DNA from: Phaeoceros laevis
Taxonomy: Eukaryota > Anthocerotophyta > Anthocerotopsida > Notothyladales
Length of the DNA: 64,000 nucleotides
Direction of reading: 5' to 3'
NCBI GenBank assembly: GCA_049999765.1
Contig: JBNGIQ010009519.1
Location: 1 to 64,000 of the forward strand
Below are positions 44,862 through 55,035 of the stretch, in pieces. Every line of letters starts with the position of its first letter. Within the stretch, counting starts at the first letter, position 1. The position numbers and the translations under genes are program-made. The notes under the pieces were generated by a model. That model saw only the letters and a list, made by a program, of their open reading frames with translations. It was not told where the DNA came from and searched no databases.

Positions 44862-45633
44862 TTACCAACTAATTTAACTTATTTATCGGCCACACCACTA
44901 ATAATCGATGGATCAGGAAAGGATGGCACCCCATTCTTTTCTTTTGTAAATCAAATGTGCGATATTCCACATGCGGACATTCAACATCCCATGTCTTGAT
45001 GAGTGATAGAAGTCTAGCCTGTTCACACCTGGAGTGCTGGACCTGAGGTCCAGCACTCGAGGTGTGAACAGACCGTGTTCAAGTTGGTTGCTGTAGCAGA
45101 CAGACCCATGTGGCGCGTCCCCCGGCGCTGACTACAGTCGCCGCATTCGGCGGGCTCTGGAGGGTCAAGTGGCGCCATCGGGTACCTCTTCGTCTGACGC
45201 CGTGCTGTGGGGTGTTGTGCGATGAGATGATGAGAGAGGGAGACGAAGAGGCAGGAAGCAGCTTCTTGTGTAATCTAGGCCTTGTCTGGTGTGGGCGTGG
45301 CGCCGGCCGGCCCTATCGAGGCCGCCTGCCTGCCTGCCCTGCCCTGCCCAGATAAGAGCTCGCAGGCCGCTTGTTCCTGGAAGAATTCGGAGCTGACCGG
45401 GCCCAATCGAGTGAGATGCCCTTTCCCTCCGACGTCATCGCGCGCTCCGACAATGCGTATCGACCGGGCACTCATGATCACCAACCAGTTCTGAATCGGA
45501 TCGTCGCGATCGCGCGCGTCTCTATTGCGAGTGTGGAGGAGGAGCCTTGGAAGGCAGCTAAGGTTGCAGGGAAGCAGGGCAGGGAATTCGGCAGCTGCTG
45601 CTGCTGCTGTTTGTCTCCGTCGCTCACGCGGCG
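44862..45633. other. Region between the two subtilases
   Basis: Holds the 3' flank of gene 1, the palindrome at 45019-45071, and the leader of gene 2. No further gene seen. Confidence 0.5.
45019..45071. repeat. Near-perfect 53-bp palindrome
   Basis: Arms of 26 bp (45019-45044 and 45046-45071) are reverse complements with one mismatch around a single central base. It lies about 160 bp past the stop codon of subtilase 1. Confidence 0.95.
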
Positions 45634-48600
45634 ATGGAGAAAATGGGTGGCCGCTCCAGCATGCTGCTCCGGATGCTCTTCTTCCTTGTCATCCTGCTCT
45701 TGAGCAACTGCAGATGTGCGGCGGATTCCGCTTCGTCGCATGAGGTAGAGTACCATGGCCAGTAGTTAGTTAATATGCTGGTGGGCGCATTGCATTCCTT
45801 CCACATTTAAATGGTTGTGGGTGCTGAGGAGTGCCTGTACTCTCAGCACTAGCAGGCAGCTCTGGGGAAATTTTAAGCGGACAGGATGAGATGGTGGAAC
45901 GAATGACAGATTTGGAATCCGGTCTGTGGGCTTGCTTGCCAGGTTTACGTTGTATACATGGGAGGGCATTCCCAGCAGAAAAAGCAGAAATCGGAGCTTG
46001 TGTCTGAGCACCATGACCTTCTCGCCTCTGTGGTCGGAAGGTTGGTTACAAGTCAACACTTGCAATTGGATGATCATGATCCCCCTTGAGTGCTGGACAC
46101 CTGCACCATGCCTCTCATCTATTCAACACCAGCTACAATATGTGGGAGGTAGAATTGACCAGTTCGGCTATGTAATCGTGAATTCGTGAATGAACGAATG
46201 ATCCATCGGATGACTGACCAGTACTCACTGAATGGATTGAATGAACGCAGGTCTGCTTCAGGAATGCTAGCTTTCATATGCATCTTTGTTGTTTCCTCAT
46301 CACTAACTGACCAGTCTCCCTTGAATGAATGAATGTGTGTCTGTATGTTGCAGCATTCAGAGTGCGGAAGATGCCATCCTGTATCACTACCACAGGTCCT
46401 TCCGAGGTTTTGCTGCAAAGATGTCATCCCATCACGCCCAAGCCCTCAGTGGTAGGTTTTCCTTCACACACATGTATGTTTCAGAATGCTACTGCTGTGG
46501 ATCCATGTGGATGCATGCATGCTAGCTAGTGGGTGAACTCCAGTTTTTCCAGGTCTACCTGGCTATTGAATTGTGATGTGAGCCTTCCTTAAGGGTCTCT
46601 TGTTTTGTTGTCATCTACTTGTACTACAGAGTCGGACCGGGTGCACAGCGTGTTCAAGAGCCAGCACCGTCGTGCCCTCACCACTCATTCCTGGGAGTTT
46701 CTTGGAGTCGTGGGCCCCAACAATGCGACAGGCAACTCGTATGCATTTCCCAGTTTCTCCAATCAATCCGATGTCATCATCGGTTTCGTAGACTCAGGTC
46801 AGCCATGGCTCAGCAACATCTTTGCCCTTGGAAACTTACAAGTCAGGCTCTCAATTCAATCACCACTCTCATGAATGTGCTATGGTTCGTTGAGTCATTG
46901 TCCATGAATGTCCTCATGAAAGCTGTTCCTGTCCCTGGGCCAATAGCTTCCAAGTAATAACACAGGTCTCAAGTGCTATTCCATGGTACAACAGGCTTCT
47001 GGCCAGAGTCTGCCAGTTTTCTCGACTTGGACATGCCTCCTGTCCCTCTGCGGTGGAAAGGAGCGTGTGTGCCAGGCGAAGACTTTGGGCCTGAGCACTG
47101 CAGCAAGTGAGGCCTTCCTTCTTCCACAGCTCTAGACAAGCGTCCATCCCTCATGGCTCCAGCTTGAATGTGTCTTCCTATTCACTATGATGTCAAGCTC
47201 ATGTTTGGGCTTGAGCATCATGCAGGAAAGTGATCGGAGCTCGCTACTACTATGCAGCAGTGCAGGCAGCATTGGCTCAGAACGGAACTGTCTTGATAGA
47301 CATCTTGTCTGCTCGGGATATTGATGGCCATGGTTCCCATGTCGCATCCACAGCAGCTGGCCGGTTGGTGCCAAATGTGGGGTATCGATCCACCAACCTG
47401 GCTTATGGCACTGCCCTAGGTAACCAACCTTCCTCCTTCCTTGCGCACCACCTGGAGGCACATGGAACTAGGTCTGGGCGTCTGGGCTGGGCTGACCATG
47501 TGGGGCATGCCGTGGTTGAGGAGCAGGTGGAGCCAGCGGTGCGAGGATTGCGGTTTACAAGGCGTGCTGGACCAGCCGGGTCATCTGCGCAGATGCAGAC
47601 CTCTTGAAAGCTTTCGACGACGCCCTCGCCGACGGGGTGGATATTCTGTCTGTTTCCCTGGGAGGGGAAATCGAGGGGGAGGTCTTCACCGAAGCCGTCT
47701 CCATCGGCGCCTTCCACGCGGCCAGGAAGGGGGTCCTGGTGGCAGCTTCGGCTGGCAACGAAGGACCCGATTACGGCACCGTGGGCAACACCGCCCCCTG
47801 GATTCTCACCGTCGGAGCCAGTACCACAGACCGGCAAATCGTGTCCAACATCCAGCTCGGGGACGGCACCGTCCTCAAGGTAGGTGTTGGAAGTGGGGTA
47901 CCTGCCAGCTTGGGCATGGCTTTTGCTTTCGCTTCGCTGCTGACCTCAAGTTGCACTCACACATGCAGGGAAGATATGTCATCAACAGTTACCAGTTCCC
48001 ATCCCAGGTCCCTCTCGTCTTCGGCTCCCAGGTCGCAGCATTTACTGCCACCTCTGAAGCTGCCAGGTGATGGTTACTACACCACCTTCAGACCTTGAGT
48101 TGCAAGAAACTGCATTCATGCTTTGGCTGGCAGTGTTCTCATCCTGGCTACCTATCTACGTGCTCCTTGCGGTGGTCCAGTTTTTGCGAGCCCTTCAGTT
48201 TGGATCCGGTACGGGCTGCGGGTGCCATTTTGGTGTGCCCTTACAGTTCGGATGCCGAACAGGAGGTGAGTAGGGTCGGGNNNNNNNNNNNNNNNNNNNN
48301 NNNNNNNNNNNNNNNNNNNNNNNNNNNNNNNNNNNNNNNNNNNNNNNNNNNNNNNNNNNNNNNNNNNNNNNNNNNNNNNNTCGTGGGACTTGGCACCGGC
48401 TCCGACAGCTTCTCTATACCTGCCACGATTGTCGACAGCGATGTTGGCCTCCTCATCCGGAATTACGTGGTGGCCACCCCCAACCCTACTGCTCGCATTC
48501 TCCCCACAGAGGCACTCTTCAACGACAAGCCTGCACCTCTTGTAGCTGCGTTTTCCTCCAGGGGCCCTAGCCAGCGCAACCCTGACATTCTCAAGGTATG

Positions 48601-49713
48601 GTTATCGTCTGGAGCCTGGTAGACTTGGTCTGTGGCATATACTGGAACCCCTTCTTTGCATTGCTTCCTGGAGCTTGTTTGCTAGGTAGATAGCTCTCCT
48701 TCTAACGCTGTGCAATTTGTGGTTCGTTGCCTGCAGCCTGACATCACAGCTCCAGGAGTGGATATTCTGGCAGCCTACTCTCCTTTGTCGCCAGATCGTG
48801 TGACTGGGGCTCCTGCCAATGCCTCCTACTTCATCATTTCCGGGACGTCCATGTCCTGCCCCCACGTGGCCGGAATTGCGGCCCTGATCAAGGTGGTTCA
48901 TCCCGATTGGAGCCCTGCTGCCATTAGATCTGCCATCATGACCACAGGTTGGTTCCCTTCTTGTTTTATTCTTACCATCTTTGACGAGTGCTCATTAAAA
49001 GACATGACCAAGTAAGCAAGCAAGCAAGGAGGATGACTAATTTGTTGAATATGGATGTGCACGCAGCTTATCAAGTCGACAACTTTCAAAATGAAACCAT
49101 CAGGACATTGCCGACGGGTGCAGCAGGTGGCTACTTCGACTTCGGAGCAGGCCATGTCCAACCTGCCAAGGCACTTGAGCCTGGCCTCATCTACGATCTC
49201 CTGCCTGACGACTACGTCAACTACCTCTGCAGTTTTGACCCCACTGGCACCCGCTTCCCTTGTACGTGAAGCTTTATTTTCTTCCAGCAGCTACAGTCAA
49301 ACGCATGTTTGTGATATGAGAGTTGTGAGAAAAGAAGTGATGGAAGTTGTGCTGCCTGTCGTCCTGCAGATGAGAGCCTAGCATGCCCTCCTGTCCTGCC
49401 TGCGCGATTCAACCTCAACTACCCTTCCATCAACCTAGCCAGCCTGATTGGGAGGGAGACGGTGGTTCGCACTCTCACAAACGTGGGACCCGTAGGTGCT
49501 GTCACCTACACTGCTGCGGTGGCCTCTCCCTCTGGGGTTCTAGTCACTGTTGTGCCTTCCACGCTAGAGTTCCAATTCTTGGGGCAACAGCTTTCTTTCA
49601 GCGTTGAGTTCGAGGTGCAGATCCCCTCCAACTCTGTGGCGTTTGGGACATTGCAGTGGTTTGATGGCGTGCATTCGGTTACCAGTCCTATTGCTGTGAG
49701 AACCACTGCATGA
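45634..49713 (+). CDS. Subtilisin-like serine protease (plant subtilase, S8A), gene 2, twelve exons
   Basis: A paralogue of the upstream subtilase with the same domain order. Exons: 45634-45744, 45943-46040, 46354-46451, 46630-46797, 46995-47106, 47226-47419, 47527-47879, 47969-48066, 48181-48595 (contains a 100-N gap), 48737-48947, 49067-49261 and 49370-49713. A signal peptide ([15 protein letters not shown]) precedes the I9 propeptide. Catalytic Asp lies in IGFVDSGFWPES, His in [10 protein letters not shown], the Asn region in [10 protein letters not shown], and Ser in [13 protein letters not shown]. The Fn3-like domain ends [11 protein letters not shown]. No frame defects outside the gap. 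Gene structure differs from gene 1: an extra intron at 47420-47526, and no intron where gene 1 has 43542-43691. Probable role is apoplastic protein processing; substrate unknown. Confidence 0.92.
48281..48380. other. Assembly gap (100 N) in subtilase 2
   Basis: The gap falls within an exon. By comparison with gene 1 only a few residues (around AAGGAGLIL) should be missing, so the true gap is probably shorter than 100 bp. Confidence 0.7.
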
Positions 49714-50662
49714 GCCTCCGATGTAGTTAGCTTAACCTGGACATTTCCAGGCTTGTATTTCATTCTTTCACATAGCTACCGCCTCCTTTCCTGACCAGTT
49801 CCTGTACCACGATTGGGAAAAGATGCTAGCAACGTACATGGGTGTGGCGTCCTTCCAGTGCTTCCACATTTTCGAGATGATCTCCTGTGCTCTCCAGCTA
49901 CAGGCCAATGCACGTCGGGTGGTTTCCATCCATGATACGTCCTTCGTAGTATCATGGTGGGATGAAAGCTTGGCGGCATGCAGGTCAGGCGCAACAACAA
50001 ACGTGGGACGCCACACCGGGAGACAGGCTGTGTTTATTTGCAGCTTGGACAGTATGATGACAAAGAAATTGCTCAAGCGAGGAAAACCACGCAAAATAGA
50101 CCAAACATCCTACACATTTCGTGATCGGTGCCTCACCGTAGCAGGGAAAGGTTCCGGACAACGTGGGTCAGGTTGGAGGTTGCAGGTATTATGCCGCAGG
50201 CTGCGGACAAGCCCACCATCGCAACCCGCCCCGCTCTGGACCTCTTCTCCTCCCTTCCGGAGATGCAGCCTGCCTCTGCTGGCGCCCCACCTCTCCCGTT
50301 ATAATTCGTGGAGCTCGTTGAAGAGCGATCACATCTGAGGTGTTGGGTCCTGCTGGCCACGAGGCCTTGGAGGGGCGTCGATTTCCTGGCGCATCGCTAG
50401 GGCGACGGACACGGATTTGCAGCTCCACAGTTTTGGATGTAGGAGCCTCAGGATTGCAGCTCATCAGATCCTACGTTTCGAGGACTTCAGGTGTGTATAT
50501 TTCCATCCTGAAGCCAGCTCAATCAGCTCCGACCCACGGATTTGACGGTTTCTCGCTCACAGGTGCAGCAGGCATGAAACCGATTCTGATGATGGCGGAA
50601 GACAGTTGGGTCCTGAATAGTTGCAGCATTCGTGATCAATCCTTGCGATTCAGGGCTTTCAC
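49714..50662. other. Intergenic / 5' leader of the sialyltransferase-like gene
   Basis: No coding sequence recognised. ATTTCGAGGACTTCAG|G-like words near 50475-50490 could be part of leader introns, but this cannot be decided from sequence. Confidence 0.4.
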
Positions 50663-52105
50663 ATGTCTTCAAGAATTTCATCAGCATGTGAGGTTTTAGC
50701 TGGATCTGGCTGCCACACCTGTAGGATGGTGTGTCGTTTTGCAAAGTCGGTGATGGAGGCAGAAGGTGTGACAGACGCTGCCATTGTGGTAGCCGAGAAA
50801 GGCAAGTCCCTCCTGCTCTCGCAACTCAACACCTGGTGCCTCTTTTGGGACATTGTGACATCCTTGAGGGTGAAGCTCCTGTTTCTGACCACTGTCAGTC
50901 TCATGCTGCTGCTGCTGAGTTGCTTCCTTGACCCGCTCCTCACCCTGGAGGAGGACCCTAAGCAGCCCGGTGAGCTGGTGACCGTGGCCTTGATCTCCTC
51001 TCCAGGCCTACAACCAGTGTCACCTCTGTCTCTTGTCAATGCCACCACCATTGCCCACGCTTCAGTGGACCCCTCGGAGCAGGAGGAGCAGAGGATCGTT
51101 GCCAAAGCTCTGCATTACGCTACCCTTCAAGCTGCTCATCTTCAGGCTGCGGCCAAGGAGGAGCACAGACGGCTCAAGACTGATGGCCTGGCTGACCCAG
51201 AAAGTCGGTTGCCCTGGGCATCCAAACCGGAAGGATGGGAGCAGGAGCTTTCCGGGTCACTCTACCGGCGCCACTGGGCTGAATTCCAGAAGCTGCTATC
51301 AGATTGGGCTGACAAGAAACGGTTCGAGCCTCAGGTCATGGAGGAGCTGCTGGATCAAGTGAAGGAGCCCTTGGACCAATATTACCAGGAGTCAAGCGGC
51401 AGCGAGAAACTCCAACAGGAGTCTACCCAGAGGTACAAAACCTGTGCTGTGGTTGGCAACAGCGGAGTCCTTCTCACAGCCTCTCACGGCAGTTTCATCG
51501 ACTCCCACGACATGGTCATCAGGATCAACATGGCCACCCTCAGAGGCTACACCTCGCATGTGGGTTCCAAGACCAATCTATCCTTCATCAACAGCAATAT
51601 CCTCCACAGCTTCGCCAAGTCCTCTTGCCACGTGCTCGGTCGCACAGTCCCAATCGCTGCCTACATGTGTACTCCCGTCCATCTCATGGACGTAGCCCGA
51701 TGCAGAAACCAGCGAACGGTGCCTCTCCTGGTGACAGATCCACGCTTCGACATGCTCTGTTACAGGATTGTCAAGTGGTACTCCTTGACAGTCTTCGCTG
51801 CCAGGACTGGCCTTTCCATTAAGGAGTGGAGCATGAGGTATGGTGGCATCTACTTCCACTACTCCTCCGGCTTCCAGGCAGTGATGCTGGCCTTAGGAAT
51901 GTGTGAGAACGTGGATCTGTTTGGTTTCGGAAAAATGCCAGGAGTACGGCATCACTACCACAGCAAGCAAAAGGAGGAGCTTTCCCTACACGACTACGAG
52001 GCCGAGTACATGTTTTATGATGATGTGATGCACAACAGAGCTGCGTCCATACCCTTTTTGCAGGACTCTGGGATCACCGTTCCTCCCCTTCGCATTTTTG
52101 TGTGA
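50663..52105 (+). CDS. Sialyltransferase-like protein (GT29), 480 aa, intronless
   Basis: A type II Golgi membrane protein of glycosyltransferase family 29. After a cytosolic tail of about 70 residues comes one membrane span (KLLFLTTVSLMLLLLSCFL) and a stem. The L-sialylmotif starts CAVVGNSGVLL and contains DMVIRINMA and VGSKTNLSFINSN. The S-motif has YSSGFQAVMLALGMC and DLFGFG. Motif III is HHYH and motif VS is HDYEAE, so all four sialylmotifs are present. Plants lack common sialic acid, and plant members (the MGP2/SIA-type proteins) probably transfer a related acidic sugar such as Kdo or Dha in pectin (rhamnogalacturonan II); that role is inference. The ATG at 50663 is first in frame. The one at 50726 follows a splice-acceptor-like CACCTGTAG and may be the true start. 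Confidence 0.9.
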   Translation: MSSRISSACEVLAGSGCHTCRMVCRFAKSVMEAEGVTDAAIVVAEKGKSLLLSQLNTWCLFWDIVTSLRVKLLFLTTVSLMLLLLSCFLDPLLTLEEDPKQPGELVTVALISSPGLQPVSPLSLVNATTIAHASVDPSEQEEQRIVAKALHYATLQAAHLQAAAKEEHRRLKTDGLADPESRLPWASKPEGWEQELSGSLYRRHWAEFQKLLSDWADKKRFEPQVMEELLDQVKEPLDQYYQESSGSEKLQQESTQRYKTCAVVGNSGVLLTASHGSFIDSHDMVIRINMATLRGYTSHVGSKTNLSFINSNILHSFAKSSCHVLGRTVPIAAYMCTPVHLMDVARCRNQRTVPLLVTDPRFDMLCYRIVKWYSLTVFAARTGLSIKEWSMRYGGIYFHYSSGFQAVMLALGMCENVDLFGFGKMPGVRHHYHSKQKEELSLHDYEAEYMFYDDVMHNRAASIPFLQDSGITVPPLRIFV

Positions 52106-52879
52106 AGGCCAGCAGCATGGTTCCCCCCTTAAATTAGCCAAAGGATAGGGTTTTGTCCTCTGAGACACCTGTAGGATAACTCTTAGGAGACGACACCTCC
52201 CATGACTTTCACTCAACAGAAGTGTGATTCTTACAAAACAGACAAGTAAGTACTTACACAAAACGCAGAGACTTCTAGCTAGGTTCACACAGGACCTACA
52301 AGTCATCTAATAAGCCGACAGGCCCAGTCAGCGGTACAATACACATGTTCAGCAATTGGGTGATGGGTCATCCAGTTCACAGCTCCCATTTTATGGAAAT
52401 TTTACACGCTTTTAACCCACACTAGAAATAGCGTTTTGAACGCCAGAGAAAACTGTCAAGTTCACCTGTGGAAACAGCATTCTTCCAACCCGAGCCTTGC
52501 CCTCCATACTCTTCAGAGTTCATAGCCCAACCTCCCTTGTGGCCAACGCCTGCAACAAAACCCCATCAGTGGTCGAACAGTTGCAATTAAGGCACTATTA
52601 AACCATAAGTATCACTTTTGGTGACCTGAGCAAGTTCCCGACCGTGAAAATGTCAGTAGTATACATAGTGCCCACGGGCCTGGTCTCATTTCACACATTT
52701 TCCCTGCAAGCAGCACAGGTATGAATGGGGGCCAGGGACAGACTTGATACTGTACCAAGCATAAATATTCCAATTGGAAGGCAAAGCATTAGAAAACTGA
52801 AAGAACGAGAGGTAGATAGAATACCTGGTGGTAGAATGCCAGGCACGGTGGAGGCAAAACATAGAGCAGCGAAGCCAAG
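52106..52879. other. Intergenic, no gene seen
   Basis: 3' flanks of the sialyltransferase-like and coiled-coil genes. No gene recognised. Confidence 0.4.
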
Positions 52880-53425
52880 CTAAGAAGAAGACAGATATCT
52901 GAAAAAATTTGAAATCTCATCCGCCGAAGGTGCAACATCCTGGTGGCAAACCACCCATTTGATGCGCTCCGCGGCAGCAATCACATCAAGAGTGGCCTTC
53001 TCATCCCTCAACTTCTTAATCTCCGCATCAGCGGCCCTTTGGCCGTCCTCCTGCTCCCGCCGCACCTTCTCCAGCTCCCTAGTCACAAGCGAAGCTGCTT
53101 GGCCCACTGCCTGTTCCTTTTCCCTCTGGCAAGCAGCCAGGATGGCACGATCTATCGTCTCCAATAACCGCTTGGCGTAGACTTGGAGGGAGCACAGGTC
53201 CTTGGATGAAGCCGCTACTTGCGCACTCTCGATGTCGTCTATGCATTTTTGCAACGAGCTCTTGCTGGAAGCAATGGAGGCCGGAGTTTGGTAGTCATTC
53301 ACGACAAGCTTGGCCATCTTTTTGGGCTCTCCCGCAGTGCTATCTCGGGTTCTACCTTTGCGCTTGTGCCTTGGACTCTGTCTGGAAGTGCTGGCGCTGT
53401 GAGATCCGGAGGGCTCCATCGTCAC
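52880..53425 (-). CDS. Small coiled-coil protein, unknown function, 181 aa
   Basis: The frame opens at 53423-53425 with a Ser/basic N-terminus containing a nuclear-signal-like RHKRKGR and PKKMAK. A helical middle (SLQVYAKRLLETIDRAILAA) and a charged coiled coil (ELEKVRREQEDGQRAADAEI) follow. It ends EISNFFRYLSSS at 52880. I recognise no domain. The helical layout resembles the N-terminal part of the RING-type gene at 54.0-54.6 kb on the same strand (LFLDLVDKCIDREVASYKA ... ELERLRLLAS), so the two could be distant duplicates, one without a RING. Introns near the 3' end cannot be excluded, because CACCAG|G-like signals occur near 52940. Confidence 0.5.
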   Translation of the reverse strand: MTMEPSGSHSASTSRQSPRHKRKGRTRDSTAGEPKKMAKLVVNDYQTPASIASSKSSLQKCIDDIESAQVAASSKDLCSLQVYAKRLLETIDRAILAACQREKEQAVGQAASLVTRELEKVRREQEDGQRAADAEIKKLRDEKATLDVIAAAERIKWVVCHQDVAPSADEISNFFRYLSSS

Positions 53426-54039
53426 CCGAGCACCCGGCTAAATCCGGCGGCCATGGGAAACTGCTGCTCCTAGACGGAAGCTAGCTCTCGACTATCGGAG
53501 CGCCAAGTGGCGGGGTTACAATTTTCGGCTAGGGTTTCGGGTGAAAGATCCTCCTTCAGGATTTTCCTGCTGACGCCATTCGAAAGATCTACTGGCGGCA
53601 TGTGACAGCAGCCACAGCTCTTGCGGCCATTGGAGGCGGGACGGGAGTAAGGCGGAAGTTAGTTTCGCATGAGCATGGCGAGGCCTACCACCCATGGCGC
53701 ATCAGTGCCACGTAGGAAACCGTACGTGACAGGCAACGACGAGGTCCTTGCAAGTATCTGGACCGCCGAGCAGGGTCGAATTGCCGCGTGGGCACTGAAG
53801 CGCATTTCCTCGCTAGGTGGCTTGGCAAGCGGTTGCAGCGGCAAAACGCCAGGTGTTCACCCACGCCATAGCTCACGTGGGTTCACGCACATGGCACAAA
53901 CGGGGAAAGAGTTGCAAAGAAAGCTGGATCCTAGAAGTTCGGAGGGTCTGCTGGAGGCAGCTGGACGATGTAGACTAACAACGAAGTCCGAGGGAAGAAA
54001 GCCGAACTTTTTTCTGACAGAACAGCTTTACGCGCCACA
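53426..54039. other. Intergenic, no gene seen
   Basis: Space between the two minus-strand coiled-coil genes. The plus-strand frame at 53669-54172 overlaps the RING gene and looks spurious. Confidence 0.4.
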
Positions 54040-54599
54040 TTACGCGGGCAGTGTTGCCCGAATGGGCGAGCGACAAATTGGGCAAGGCCTGCACCTCGCA
54101 GCTTTCGAATGCATGGATCGCAACAGTAGCGATGCATGCAAAGCAAAAGGACAACATCTCTACGCCCGGTGAAGCAGATTCCACACAGAACTTGGTCGTC
54201 CAGGAGTGTTGCCAGCTTCTTCGCCGCCTTCCTGAACATCACACACCAATTCCTCCACTTCTTTTTCACAGTTTGCCAAACTCTCTTGGTTTCTTGCCAA
54301 CTCCTCACATTGTGCTCGCAGGGCCTTCTCTGCAGCGGTATCTTCTTCGAGCTGCTTCGAGCTGCTTGCTCGCGCCTTGCCGCTGCATCACTTTCCGACG
54401 CCAGAAGCCGCAACCTTTCCAGCTCTTTGTCGCAATCAGCCTTGTAACTTGCGACCTCCCTGTCAATACACTTATCCACTAAATCCAGAAAAAGGCGCGT
54501 GGATGACCTCAAGGAGCGAAGCTTGTCGTGGGAAAGGGTAACATGTTCACACTCCAGCTCGCCGACGATGTCCCTCAAGCACTTGTCATAAGCAATCAA
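54040..54599 (-). pseudogene. Coiled-coil RING-finger protein with a frame break inside the RING
   Basis: An E3 ubiquitin-ligase-like protein in design. From about 54599 the frame encodes a coiled-coil region (LFLDLVDKCIDREVASYKA, ELERLRLLASE) and a basic linker. A C3HC4-type RING follows, beginning CGICFTGRRDVV and CMHRYCCDPC. The final zinc pair is not in this frame. At about 54092-54098 the family text moves to another frame, where CRPCPICRSPI supplies the missing cysteines and a stop follows at 54040-54042. A 1-nt loss (or 2-nt gain) between CIRKLR and CRPC explains it. In its own frame the protein runs on to 53931 with unrelated residues. It is either a recent pseudogene or an indel error in the assembly. 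Confidence 0.65.
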
Positions 54600-55035
54600 C
54601 AGACTGCGGATTCCAGGATGGCAACTATGCTATGGCGAGTCGCCATCACAGTTGGCATCACAGTCCCTGTCCCAGCCGCAATCACAGTCCCCGTCACAAT
54701 TCCCATCACAGCTAGCTAGGGACTGTGATGGGGACGTCCGTATTTTCACAGCAGGGGCAGACGCTGATGCAGAACTCCATGGGCGGAGCCGCTCAAGTGC
54801 CAAGGGCATTCCATGGGAGACGGTCATCTGGACTTAAGCGCCGATCTCAGAAACCTGAGGGACACCCACTTCCAGAAGGCAGCTAGGAGAAAATCATCCG
54901 CTTGTGGCACCTGTGTATCTCAGTTGGAACCGGTCTCACCATCGACACTTCCTTTGAAGGACCACCCTGACCTTCCTCATGTTAGCCAAACAAAAAAAGC
55001 CCTTTCCTCCCTATCAGCAACGCTTGGTCCCAAAG
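54600..55035. other. Intergenic with ATCACAGTCCC-rich microrepeat
   Basis: 54645-54715 contains several CACAGTCCC / CACAGTT words. The inverted repeat is listed separately. No gene seen. Confidence 0.4.
54656..54730. repeat. Inverted repeat (13-bp perfect arms)
   Basis: CATCACAGTCCCT (54656-54668) and AGGGACTGTGATG (54718-54730) are exact reverse complements with a 49-bp spacer of similar words. Confidence 0.85.

Noticed and set aside
53669-54172. Plus-strand frame of 167 codons
   Set aside because: Largely antisense to the RING-type gene, with no domain or splice support.
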